This document shows, in pieces, positions 10,431 to 19,072 of a stretch of DNA of 64,000 bases. The stretch spans positions 884,614 to 948,613 of the forward strand of contig NZ_CP119676.1 in NCBI RefSeq assembly GCF_029318635.1, read 5' to 3'. The stretch comes from Varunaivibrio sulfuroxidans (GTDB lineage Bacteria > Pseudomonadota > Alphaproteobacteria > Rhodospirillales > Magnetovibrionaceae). The notes under the pieces are model-generated. The model was not told where the DNA came from. It was given only the letters and a program-made list of their open reading frames with translations, and searched no databases. Within the stretch, counting starts at the first letter, position 1. Every line of letters begins with the position of its first letter. The position numbers and the translations under genes were made by a program.

Positions 10431-12070
10431 GGCGCCCCCCTCTTCCCGCGCGCACCGGCGGCGGGCGGGTGCTTTTCCTTGTCGTAGGCGTTGGTCATCA
10501 TCAACCCCAGGCTCTGAATGTCGGCGTCCTCGTTATCGACTTGGTGAACAATGCGGCCGTCGAACATCACCAAAATGCGATCGCTCAGCGCCATGATTTC
10601 ATCAAGCTCGACCGACACCATGACGATGGCGCAGCCCTGATCGCGCAGGTCGAGCAATTGGCGATGAATGAATTCGATCGCCCCGATATCGACCCCCCGG
10701 GTCGGTTGGCCGACCAACAGCACCGTCGGCGCCTGATCGATTTCCCGCGCCAGGATCAATTTTTGCTGATTGCCGCCCGACATGTTGGCGCTTTTGATAA
10801 ACGGCTCCGGCGGACGGACGTCGAAGCGTTCCATCAACGCCCGGCAATGACGTTCGATCGCGGGCAGATCCTGGGAAAACTCAAAGGGACCCCGGTTGAA
10901 CCGGGCGCGACGATGATAGCCCAGGATCGCCGTTTCCATGGCCGAAAAACGGGCCACCAACCCCAAGCGGTGGCGATCCTCGGGGACGTGGGCGACCTTC
11001 AGGTCGCGCAATTGAGCGGGGTCGCTGGGGTGTCGCGGCGTGATTTCCCGTCCGTTGACGACGATCCGCCCCTCGTCGATGGGCCGGATCGCGCTGAGAA
11101 CGTCCAGCAACGCGCTTTGCCCGTTGCCGGAAACGCCGGCGATGCCCACGATTTCGCCGGCGCGCACGGAAAAATCGATGTCCTTGAGAAGCGGCGCGGA
11201 CCTCCTGCGCAATACGCTGACTTTTTCCACACTCAGGCGAACCTCGCCAAGGGCCGACCCCACGCGGCGCTGTGTCGGATTGACCCGCCGCCCGACCATC
11301 AGTTCGGCGAGTTCTTCCTTGCTGGTCCGTGCGGTGTGGCGGTGGGCGACCATCTCGCCGCCGCGCATCACCGAAACATAGTCGGTCGCCGCCATGATTT
11401 CGCGCAACTTATGGGTAATCAGAATGATCGTCACGCCTTCCTTCTTCAAGGCAGCGAGAATGCGAAACAGTTGTTCGGTTTCTTGGGGCGTCAACACGCC
11501 GGTCGGCTCGTCCAAGATGAGGACCCGCGCCCCGCGGTAGAGCGTCTTTAAAATTTCGACCCGCTGCTGCTCGCCCACCGGCAAATCGCCGGTCATCTTA
11601 TCGGGGGCGACGCGCAGGCCGTAATCGTCCGCCAATTGGGCCAGTCTACGCCGCGCCGCATCGGCGCTTTCCCTCAACAGAGGGCCGGATTCCGCCCCCA
11701 GCATCACGTTTTCCAAGACGGTGAACGTATCGACCAGCATGAAGTGTTGATGCACCATGCCGATCCCGGCGTCGATCGCGGCCTGGGACGAATTGATCCT
11801 GACCTTTCGCCCATCGACCAGAATGTCGCCGCTGTCGGCCTCGTAAAAGCCGTAGAGGATGCTCATCAGGGTCGATTTTCCGGCGCCGTTCTCGCCCACG
11901 ATCCCGTGGATCGTGCCGGGGCGAACAAAAAGATGAACGTCTTTGTTGGCGTGAACGGCGCCGAAGGATTTATGGATGTGCCGCAACTCGATCGCCGGGG
12001 GCGGGCCGTGTTCCTTCTCGCCCAAGGAAACATCGCCGCCGGCCACGGTGAGCGCATTGGACACAAGCAT
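10427..12070 (-). CDS. nucleoside-type ABC transporter ATPase, two fused domains
   Basis: A 547-residue protein with two ABC domains in tandem, as in sugar and nucleoside importers. The first is intact: Walker A GENGAGKST (residues 59-67), signature LPVGEQQRVEI, and Walker B VLILDEPTG. The second is degenerate: its Walker A reads GVSGNGQSA without the Lys, and Walker B reads VLLVGQPTRG with the Asp and catalytic Glu replaced, though MSGGNQQK is kept. A weak second site is common in this family. The gene sits between the binding-protein gene and the permeases and starts 21 bases past the binding-protein stop. Confidence 0.93.
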   Translation of the reverse strand: MLVSNALTVAGGDVSLGEKEHGPPPAIELRHIHKSFGAVHANKDVHLFVRPGTIHGIVGENGAGKSTLMSILYGFYEADSGDILVDGRKVRINSSQAAIDAGIGMVHQHFMLVDTFTVLENVMLGAESGPLLRESADAARRRLAQLADDYGLRVAPDKMTGDLPVGEQQRVEILKTLYRGARVLILDEPTGVLTPQETEQLFRILAALKKEGVTIILITHKLREIMAATDYVSVMRGGEMVAHRHTARTSKEELAELMVGRRVNPTQRRVGSALGEVRLSVEKVSVLRRRSAPLLKDIDFSVRAGEIVGIAGVSGNGQSALLDVLSAIRPIDEGRIVVNGREITPRHPSDPAQLRDLKVAHVPEDRHRLGLVARFSAMETAILGYHRRARFNRGPFEFSQDLPAIERHCRALMERFDVRPPEPFIKSANMSGGNQQKLILAREIDQAPTVLLVGQPTRGVDIGAIEFIHRQLLDLRDQGCAIVMVSVELDEIMALSDRILVMFDGRIVHQVDNEDADIQSLGLMMTNAYDKEKHPPAAGARGKRGAP

Positions 12071-12091
12071 TTTTTCGTCCCCGCCCGTCGA

Positions 12092-13090
12092 TCAGTTGGG
12101 GCAGGCGTTGTCGGTGCGGTAATCGTGCACCTTGATTTTGCCGGCGATGATGTCGGCTTCGGCCTGATCGACCTTGGCTTTCATGGCCGGGGTAATCAGG
12201 CTTTTGTTGTATTTGTCGTAGGCCCACGAAACGCCGCCGTCCTTCAAACCCATGGCCTGAACGCCGGCCTTCCAATCGCCGTCCATGGCCGTCTTAAGGC
12301 TGTTATAGGCGGCGACATCGACCCGTTTGACCATCGAGGTCAGCATGGTGCCCGGATGCAGGTAATTTTGATTGGAATCGACTCCGATCGCCAATTTCCC
12401 GGCATCCGCGGCGGCCTGATAGACGCCGATTCCGGTCGCCCCGGCGGCGGCGTAGACCACATCGACGCCACGGTCGAATTGACCCTTGGCCAATTCCGTT
12501 CCGCGCCCGGGATCGTTCCAGGCCGAAGGCGTTGATCCGGTCATGTTCTGGATCACCTGGATATCGGGACGGGCGTATTTCGCGCCCTGGGCATAGCCAC
12601 AACCGAAGGCCCGGATCATCGGAATATCCATACCCCCGATATAACCGATCTTCCCGGTTTTCGACGCCATCGCGGCCAACACGCCGACCAGAAACGAACC
12701 TTCGTGTTCCTTGAACACCACCGACTGCACGTTGGGCAACTTGACCACGCCGTCGATCAGGGTGAATTTCAACTTGGGGTATTCCTTGGCCACCACGGCG
12801 ACGGCGGGGGCTTGGCTAAAGCCGACGGCGATAATCGGGCTTCTGCCGCGCTGGGCCATTTTGCGGATCGCCTGTTCGCGCTGGGTTTCGTTGGTGACGA
12901 CGAAATCGCGATACCCGATGCCGGTTTCTTTCTTAAAACGTTCCACGCCGTCGTAAACCGACTGGTTGAACGATTTGTCGAACTTTCCACCCATGTCGAA
13001 AACCACCGCCGGTTTGATTTCGGCGGCCGACGCGGAAAACGCGGACAACGAGACGATCGCCGCGCCCGCCAAACGGATAAGGGCCTTCAT
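12092..13090 (-). CDS. BMP-family substrate-binding protein
   Basis: A 332-residue periplasmic protein of the Bmp/Med (PnrA-like) family, whose members bind nucleosides. Residues 1-22 form a signal peptide (MKALIRLAGAAIVSLSAFSASA then AEIKP). There is no lipobox Cys, so it should be soluble. Family blocks include VVFDMGGKFDKSFNQSVYDG, AVGFSQAPAV, VFKEHEGSFLVG and IGYIGGMDIPMI. The start at 13090 has a good AGGAGAT ribosome-binding site; a longer frame to 13165 lacks one and would bury the signal peptide. It is the first of the four transporter genes and lies 64 bases after the aldehyde dehydrogenase gene. Confidence 0.93.
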   Translation of the reverse strand: MKALIRLAGAAIVSLSAFSASAAEIKPAVVFDMGGKFDKSFNQSVYDGVERFKKETGIGYRDFVVTNETQREQAIRKMAQRGRSPIIAVGFSQAPAVAVVAKEYPKLKFTLIDGVVKLPNVQSVVFKEHEGSFLVGVLAAMASKTGKIGYIGGMDIPMIRAFGCGYAQGAKYARPDIQVIQNMTGSTPSAWNDPGRGTELAKGQFDRGVDVVYAAAGATGIGVYQAAADAGKLAIGVDSNQNYLHPGTMLTSMVKRVDVAAYNSLKTAMDGDWKAGVQAMGLKDGGVSWAYDKYNKSLITPAMKAKVDQAEADIIAGKIKVHDYRTDNACPN

Positions 13091-13154
13091 AAACGTATCT
13101 CCTTTTACAGCAGCGCGGTGATCGCGCACCGCCAAGCAGGGCTGAAACGCCCCA

Positions 13155-15557
13155 TCATTCCCCAAAGGGGACCCAAATATTCTTCACTTCGACGCCATGG
13201 TCAAGGAAGCGCCGACCTAGCCCGAAGCGCCGGTCGGAAAAATTGCAATCCCCGGCGTCCAGCACCCAGGTGCGTTTCATGTTTCCCGCCGATAATCGCT
13301 CGACATCGGCCATGCCCGCGGGTGCGCCGAAATACCACATTCCATCGACCTGTTCATGCGCGGCCAAGGTTTCGGCTAGGACGTCCTGATCGCCGGTAAC
13401 GATGTTGACCACACCGGCGGGAACGTCGGACGTTTCCAGGACCTGATAAAAATCGGTGGCGCTTAGGGGATGGCGCGCGGACGGCGTGATGACCACCCGG
13501 TTGCCCATGGCGATCGCCGGGGCGAGCATCGAAACGAAGCCCAGAAGCGGCGCGCCGTCGGGACACGACAGGGCTAAAATGCCGACCGGCTCGTTGACCG
13601 CCAGGGCCAGGCCACGGATCGGCGGGGTATGCACGGCGCCGTCGAATTTATCGGCCCAGGCGGCGTAATAGAACAGCCGCGTGAGCGTGTCGGCGACCTC
13701 CCGCTCCGCCGCCGCGGCGTCCATCGCGCCCATCGCCTGAAGACGCCGGGCGAATTCGTCCGCACGCGCCGACAAGTTTTCGGCGATGTAATACAGGATC
13801 TGCGCCCGGCCATGACCGCTCACGGTTCCCCAAGCGGCCGCCTTGCGCGCCGCCTCGACGGCGTTTCGGATATCCTTGCGGTTGCCCTCGCCGACCTCGG
13901 CGAGAACGGCCCCATCCGCGCCCGGCACCGGGCGGCTGTAGCCGCCGTCGGGGCGAACCTGCTTGCCGCCGATATAAAGCTTGGCGGTTCGATCCACCGA
14001 AGGCCCGGCGACGGAGGACCGCTTTACTCCCGAGATCGGTTTTGTCTTGCCCGCGGCGTCCTTGGCCCGCACCGCCTTGGGGGCGCTTGGGATCGGTTCC
14101 GGGCGCAGATATTCCGCCATGCCCTCGCGCCCGCCCTCACGCCCGAAGCCCGATTGGCGATAGCCGCCGAAACCGACCGCGGCGTCGAACATGTTGGTGC
14201 TGTTGATCCACACCGAACCGGCCTTGATCGCCGGGGCGACGCCGAGGGCGAGGTTGATATTCTCGCTCCACACGCTGGCGGCCAGTCCGTAGCGGGTGTT
14301 GTTGGCCAGCGCCACCGCCTCCTCCGGGGTGCGAAAGGTCATCACCGCCAGCACCGGGCCGAAAATTTCCTCCTGGGCGGCGATCGACGACGTGGTGACG
14401 TCCTCAAGCAGGGTCGGCGGATAGAAGATCCCCGTGCTTGGACACGGCGCGGCGGGTTGCCATAATCGCGCCCCCTGGGCCACGCTCCGCCCGACGATTT
14501 CGTTGATGCCGTCCAACTGGCGGGCATCGACGATCGCCCCGATGTCGGTGCATTTGTCCAACGGATCGCCGACGCGCAGCGTTTCCATGCGCGCCTTGAG
14601 CTTTTCGGTGAAGCGCGCGGCGACGCCTTCCTGGATCAAAAGGCGCGACCCGGCGCAACAGACCTGCCCCTGGTTGAACCAGATGGCGTCAACCACGCCC
14701 TCGACCGCGCTGTCGAGGTCGGCGTCGTCGAAGACGATGAACGGCGATTTCCCGCCCAGTTCGAGGGACAATTTCTTGCCGCTGCCCGCCGTTTTTTGGC
14801 GGATGATGCGCCCGACCTCGGTCGAGCCGGTAAAGGCGATCTTATCGACGGCCTCGTTTTCGACCAGCAGCGCTCCGGTGCGCCCGTCGCCGGTGACGAT
14901 ATTGACGACGCCCGCGGGCAGGCCCGCCTCGGCGCAGATTTCGGCGAAGCGTAGCGCCGTCAACGGGGTATATTCCGCCGGTTTGAGCACCACCGTATTG
15001 CCCGCCGCCAGGGCCGGGGCGATTTTCCACGCCAGCATCAACAAGGGGAAATTCCACGGCACGATCTGGCCGATCACGCCCAGGGGCCGATGCGCCGGGA
15101 ATTCATCCTCGATCAATTGCGCCCAACCGGCATGATGATAAAAATGGCGCGCCACCAAGGGCACGTCGATATCGCGGCTTTCGCGGATCGGCTTGCCGTT
15201 GTCCAGGGTTTCCAGAACAGCCAAAATACGGGCGTGTTTTTGCACCAGACGGGCCAGGGCGTACAGATGGCGCGCACGGCCCGCGCCGCCCAGGGCGGCC
15301 CATCCCGGCTGCGCACGGCGGGCAGCACGCACGGCGTCGCCGACCGCCTTGTCCCCCCCTTGGGCGATGCTGGCCAGGACCTCGCCGGTCGCCGGATTGC
15401 AGGTTTCAAAATGCGCGCCGCCTTTGACCGCCGACCATTTGCCGTCGATGAAATGGCCGAACGTCCGCTTGTGAGACTCCAGCCAAGTATCGGCGGGACC
15501 GCGGTCCTCCGGGGCCGGTCCGTATTCCATGGTGTTCAAGATCTCCACAATATCCAT
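13155..15557 (-). CDS. two-domain aldehyde dehydrogenase (ALDH16-like)
   Basis: An 800-residue protein with two aldehyde dehydrogenase domains. The first (about 30-490) keeps the catalytic set: the oxyanion Asn in VPWNFPLL, the Glu in LELGGKSP, and nucleophile C300 in FNQGQVCCAGSR, plus EEIFGPVL. The second (about 520-790) starts at YIGGKQVRPDGGYSRP and has a shortened Rossmann half but no equivalent of the catalytic Cys or Glu, so it is probably structural. This architecture is that of the ALDH16 family. It starts four bases after the deoC stop. Acetaldehyde released by deoC is a plausible substrate (inference from context), giving acetate and NAD(P)H. Confidence 0.88.
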   Translation of the reverse strand: MDIVEILNTMEYGPAPEDRGPADTWLESHKRTFGHFIDGKWSAVKGGAHFETCNPATGEVLASIAQGGDKAVGDAVRAARRAQPGWAALGGAGRARHLYALARLVQKHARILAVLETLDNGKPIRESRDIDVPLVARHFYHHAGWAQLIEDEFPAHRPLGVIGQIVPWNFPLLMLAWKIAPALAAGNTVVLKPAEYTPLTALRFAEICAEAGLPAGVVNIVTGDGRTGALLVENEAVDKIAFTGSTEVGRIIRQKTAGSGKKLSLELGGKSPFIVFDDADLDSAVEGVVDAIWFNQGQVCCAGSRLLIQEGVAARFTEKLKARMETLRVGDPLDKCTDIGAIVDARQLDGINEIVGRSVAQGARLWQPAAPCPSTGIFYPPTLLEDVTTSSIAAQEEIFGPVLAVMTFRTPEEAVALANNTRYGLAASVWSENINLALGVAPAIKAGSVWINSTNMFDAAVGFGGYRQSGFGREGGREGMAEYLRPEPIPSAPKAVRAKDAAGKTKPISGVKRSSVAGPSVDRTAKLYIGGKQVRPDGGYSRPVPGADGAVLAEVGEGNRKDIRNAVEAARKAAAWGTVSGHGRAQILYYIAENLSARADEFARRLQAMGAMDAAAAEREVADTLTRLFYYAAWADKFDGAVHTPPIRGLALAVNEPVGILALSCPDGAPLLGFVSMLAPAIAMGNRVVITPSARHPLSATDFYQVLETSDVPAGVVNIVTGDQDVLAETLAAHEQVDGMWYFGAPAGMADVERLSAGNMKRTWVLDAGDCNFSDRRFGLGRRFLDHGVEVKNIWVPFGE

Positions 15558-15561
15558 GACC

Positions 15562-16584
15562 TTACCCTATCGGATGGAGGTAATCGGCGCTGTACGCCCC
15601 ACGGGCGAAATGATCGAGCTGGCGTTCGATGTCGCCCAATAGGCTCGACGCGCCGAAGCGGAACAGGTCGGGTCGCAGCCAGCGCGACCCCAGTTCTTCC
15701 TTGACCAAAAACAGATAATTCAGGGCGTCCTTGGCGGAACCGATGCCCCCCGCGGGCTTGAAGCCGACGCGATATCCCGTGCGTTCGAAATAATCGCGCA
15801 CCATACGCATCATCACCAACGACACCGGCAGGGTGGCGTTGGCGTCTTCCTTGCCGGTCGAGGTCTTGATGAAATCGGCCCCGGCCATCATGCACACCGC
15901 CGACGCCTTGGCCACGGCGCGCAGGGTTTTCAGATCGCCGGTCGCCAGGATCGTCTTCATGTGGGCGTCGGCGCAGGCCTCGCGAAAGGCCCGGACCTCG
16001 TCATACAGCGCCTGCCAGTCGCCGCATAAAACATGTTTACGGGAGATGACGATATCGATTTCGCGCGCCCCGGCGGCGACCGAACGCGCGATCTCCATCA
16101 CCTTCAGGTCGAACGGGGTCTGTCCGGCGGGGAATCCCGTCGAGACCGCGGCGACGGGAATACCGCTGCCCTTAAGGGCGGTCACGGCGGGGGCGATCAT
16201 TTCGTGATAGACGCAGACCGCCGCCGTGGTGACGACGCGCCCGTCCAGCCCCAGGGCGTTAAGGGTTTCGCACGACAGCGGCGCGCGCGCCTTGGCGCAC
16301 AACCGGCGCACCCGGCCCGGCGTGTCGTCCCCGGCGAGGGTGGTCAGGTCGATGCACTCCAACGCCCGAATCAACCATGCCGCCTGCCATTGTTTCTTCA
16401 CCGAACGGCGCGCGCCGATGCTCGCCGCGCGGCGCTCCACGGCGCTGCGGTTGACGCGCAAGGACGCGACCCAGTCGAGGTCCAGATCGCCGCCGGGATT
16501 GCGCGGCAGGTTCTGCGAATCCATAGCGGAAGTGGCTTCGGCGGCGGTTAATGGGGCGGCGGCCCGTTCGTCCAGCTTCGTCAT
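15562..16584 (-). CDS. deoC: deoxyribose-phosphate aldolase (long form)
   Basis: A 340-residue class I aldolase that cleaves 2-deoxyribose-5-phosphate to glyceraldehyde-3-phosphate and acetaldehyde. The Schiff-base Lys lies in ADFIKTSTGKED; a second conserved Lys is in GYRVGFKPAGGIGSAKDA. The protein is about 80-90 residues longer than E. coli DeoC, with an N-terminal extension and a C-terminal FRFGASSLLGDIE block, which resembles the animal-like long form. Its ATG overlaps the regulator stop as ATGA. It is the first enzyme gene of the operon. Confidence 0.94.
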   Translation of the reverse strand: MTKLDERAAAPLTAAEATSAMDSQNLPRNPGGDLDLDWVASLRVNRSAVERRAASIGARRSVKKQWQAAWLIRALECIDLTTLAGDDTPGRVRRLCAKARAPLSCETLNALGLDGRVVTTAAVCVYHEMIAPAVTALKGSGIPVAAVSTGFPAGQTPFDLKVMEIARSVAAGAREIDIVISRKHVLCGDWQALYDEVRAFREACADAHMKTILATGDLKTLRAVAKASAVCMMAGADFIKTSTGKEDANATLPVSLVMMRMVRDYFERTGYRVGFKPAGGIGSAKDALNYLFLVKEELGSRWLRPDLFRFGASSLLGDIERQLDHFARGAYSADYLHPIG

Positions 16585-17576
16585 GCGCCCTCTCCGTCGG
16601 CGATCTTCAATATGGACGCGGCGGTTCCCTCGTCAATGATCAAATCGGTAACGGCGCCCGTCCGTAAGGCCGCCAAGACAGCCTGTCCCTTATCCTTGCC
16701 CCCGACAACGGCGATCACCCTGCGTCCCTTCAGGTCCTCCAGGTGCAAACCGAGCGTCATCCGGTTGATCGCACTATCGACACGAAGCCCGTCGGCGTCG
16801 ATAAAGCATCCCATGATATCGCCAACGGCGTTTTTATCCTGTAGATCGCGCCATTCGTCGTCACTGACCATGCCGACCTGCTGGATGTGGGCCTTGATCG
16901 CCGGGTCGCGCCCGACGGCCCCGACGCCGATCACGTAGACATCGGCCCGGCGCGCCAGTTCCATCACGTCGGCGACGCTTTTTTGCGCAATCAGCAATTC
17001 TCTCTCCCGGGTGCTGGCGGCGATATACGGCACCGGCAAGAAATATCCCTCACCGCCCGTACGTTCCACCATGTTGTGCACGATGTCGTAGGGATTGGCC
17101 GAAAGATTGCGGGTCAGGCTGCCGGAAACCGAAACGAATTTCAGGTCGGGCCGTTCGATGCGCGGAAAATTTTGCACCATGGCGGCCAGCGAGCGCCCCT
17201 TGCCCAGACCTATCGTTAGCCCATTGCCGCCTTCCAGAACGGCGTATAGGCGCTTGGCCGCCGCCGCGCCGACGCCGGCGAAGCGAAAACGGGAGCCGCG
17301 CGCGTCGTCATCGTCGATATCGGGGGCGACGACGCATGACTGCAAGGAGAAGCGGCGCGCGATCTCTTCTTCGAACCTAAGGCATTCGCCCGGTGCGCCC
17401 TCGATAAATACACGCACCAATCCCGCCTTGTGGGCCTGGCCGATCAGGCGGTGCGCCTTGGCCGAGGACACGTCGAGCCGCCGCGCGATCTCGCCTTGCG
17501 TATAGCCACCGATATAAGACAGCCAAGCCGCCCGCGCCGCGAGGCTTTCGTCATTCGTCATCGTCGTGGACTTCAC
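16581..17576 (-). CDS. SorC/DeoR-type transcriptional regulator of the nucleoside operon
   Basis: A 331-residue regulator with an N-terminal helix-turn-helix (about 13-50, GGYTQGEIARRLDVSSAKAHRL) and a C-terminal sugar-phosphate-binding domain of the SorC family (TIGLGKGRSLAAMVQ, VIGVGAVG, IMGCFIDADG). Bacillus subtilis DeoR, which senses deoxyribose-5-phosphate, belongs to the same family, so repression of the operon relieved by a pentose phosphate is likely by analogy. It is encoded first in the operon and coupled to deoC by an ATGA overlap, suggesting autoregulation. The start at 17576 is GTG; an in-frame ATG at 17561 (MTNDES) is equally possible. Confidence 0.88.
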   Translation of the reverse strand: MKSTTMTNDESLAARAAWLSYIGGYTQGEIARRLDVSSAKAHRLIGQAHKAGLVRVFIEGAPGECLRFEEEIARRFSLQSCVVAPDIDDDDARGSRFRFAGVGAAAAKRLYAVLEGGNGLTIGLGKGRSLAAMVQNFPRIERPDLKFVSVSGSLTRNLSANPYDIVHNMVERTGGEGYFLPVPYIAASTRERELLIAQKSVADVMELARRADVYVIGVGAVGRDPAIKAHIQQVGMVSDDEWRDLQDKNAVGDIMGCFIDADGLRVDSAINRMTLGLHLEDLKGRRVIAVVGGKDKGQAVLAALRTGAVTDLIIDEGTAASILKIADGEGA

Positions 17577-17887
17577 GGAACAGCCAACCCTTCTTCACAC
17601 ACCCGCACACCCCCAAGTTGATCCTACGGACCTCGTGGGTCGCACAAACAAAGCCCTACCGGCGCGCCCTTAGGCGTCTCGAAGCGCCACAATGTGAAAT
17701 TTTTTTCGCTTGATGATTTTTTTTTCAGGGTGATCCGCGCACGCCGAAAAGTCAACGCCCAAATCGTCACGATCCCGGAAAGGCGGCGCGGTAAATTCCA
17801 GTACCCTCCCGGCGCGAACGGCGGCATACTCCCCCAAACTATGCACCGCACGCCCGTTTCACCCCAGTTATGGACACGAGGCCGCAG
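17577..17887. promoter_or_regulatory. divergent control region between the nucleoside operon and the MFS gene
   Basis: About 310 bases separate the SorC-type regulator (leftward) from the transporter gene (rightward). The middle is locally AT-rich, with T runs near 17700 and 17720, and a short palindromic CACAATGTG at 17688-17696. This is the only sizeable gap before the operon, so the operon promoter and operator should lie here. I could not define a convincing -35/-10 pair; the operator suggestion is inference. Confidence 0.45.
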
Positions 17888-19057
17888 ATGTCGTCCGCGC
17901 TCACCCCGACGGCCCGATTATCCCTGGGCATTTTTACCATTTTCCTGATGATCGGCGTCTATGTGCCGTTCCTGCCCGCCTGGTTTAAAAGCCGCGGCCT
18001 TTCCCCCCAGGAAGTCGGCGTCGTTTTCGCCGCCGCCCTGTGGGCGCGCATCCCCATCAGCCTGTTTCTCGCCCACTTCGCAGATCGCAGCGGTCGGCGT
18101 AAGGGGATTTTGATCGCCGCCGGCGCCCTCGTTTTGACAGGATTTATCGCCTTCACGTTTTTGCACGGCTACGAGGCCATCTTGATTGGTTGGATAATCG
18201 TCGGCACCGTATTGACCACCATGGTGCCCTTGACCGACAACTTGGCGGTGATCGCGATCACGCGCCACGGCGCGAAGTACGGCCAAATTCGCCTGTGGGG
18301 ATCGATCAGCTTTATCACCGCCTCGTTCCTTGGCGGACTGTTTCTCCAGGGCCGTTCCGACGACGCCATTTTGGTCCTGCTGATCGCCGCCGCCGCCGCC
18401 GCCACGGCGGGCATGGCGCTGCTGCCCGATCATCGTACGGCGCCCCGGCGCGCGCGGCGCTGGCCGGTGATCGAACTCTTATCCAACCGCCGCTTCATGG
18501 TGTTTATTTTCAGCGCGGCGTTTTTGCAATCCAGTCACGCCGCGCTCTACGGTTTCGCCACGTTGGCTTGGCGCAGCGCCGGGATCGGCGACGGAGCGAT
18601 CGGTTTTTTATGGGCCGAAGGGGTGGTCTTTGAAATTTTACTGTTTACTTTCGGGCAACGGATATTATTGCGATTTGGGGTTTGGAAACTTTTGGCGATG
18701 GCGGCGCTGGCCGGGATCATCCGCTGGACGGCACTGGGAAGCAGCGCCGATTTTACGCTCCTAATCGCCGTTCAGAGCCTGCACGCGCTGACCTTCGCGG
18801 GCACCCATCTGGCGGCGGTGACCTTTATCGCCCGCAACGTTCCCGGCGAACAGAGCGCCAGCGCCCAAGGTCTTTATAGCGGCCTCGCGATGGGCTTCGT
18901 ATTCGCGATCGCGATGCTACTTGCAGGCTGGGCGTATCAGCATTACGCCACCGGCGCGTTTTACGTCATGGTCGTCTTTTCCGCCCTGGGCGGCGTCGGC
19001 GCGCTGGCCCTGGGCGCGATGCCCCGCCCCCTTATCCCCGACCCCCTTCGCGATTGA
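17888..19057 (+). CDS. MFS transporter, HcaT/PPP-like
   Basis: A polytopic transporter of about 389 residues with roughly twelve membrane segments. The N-terminal half (LSLGIFTIFLMIGVYVPFLP, FADRSGRRKG between segments 2 and 3) and RLWGSISFITASFLGG resemble the phenylpropionate-permease-like branch of the major facilitator superfamily, which also includes LacY/NupG-like symporters. The start MSSALTP at 17888 was preferred because GAGG lies six bases upstream; an ATG at 17870 would add six residues. It is divergent from the nucleoside operon. A link to nucleoside or sugar transport is possible but not shown by sequence. Confidence 0.8.
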   Translation: MSSALTPTARLSLGIFTIFLMIGVYVPFLPAWFKSRGLSPQEVGVVFAAALWARIPISLFLAHFADRSGRRKGILIAAGALVLTGFIAFTFLHGYEAILIGWIIVGTVLTTMVPLTDNLAVIAITRHGAKYGQIRLWGSISFITASFLGGLFLQGRSDDAILVLLIAAAAAATAGMALLPDHRTAPRRARRWPVIELLSNRRFMVFIFSAAFLQSSHAALYGFATLAWRSAGIGDGAIGFLWAEGVVFEILLFTFGQRILLRFGVWKLLAMAALAGIIRWTALGSSADFTLLIAVQSLHALTFAGTHLAAVTFIARNVPGEQSASAQGLYSGLAMGFVFAIAMLLAGWAYQHYATGAFYVMVVFSALGGVGALALGAMPRPLIPDPLRD

Positions 19058-19072
19058 GCTCGCGCCGCGCCT

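Noticed and set aside
10409-11551. 380-codon plus-strand frame opposite the ABC ATPase
   Set aside because: Shadow of a clear ABC ATPase gene.
11636-12535. 299-codon plus-strand frame opposite the ABC ATPase and BMP genes
   Set aside because: It covers two well-supported minus-strand genes and shows no protein family traits.
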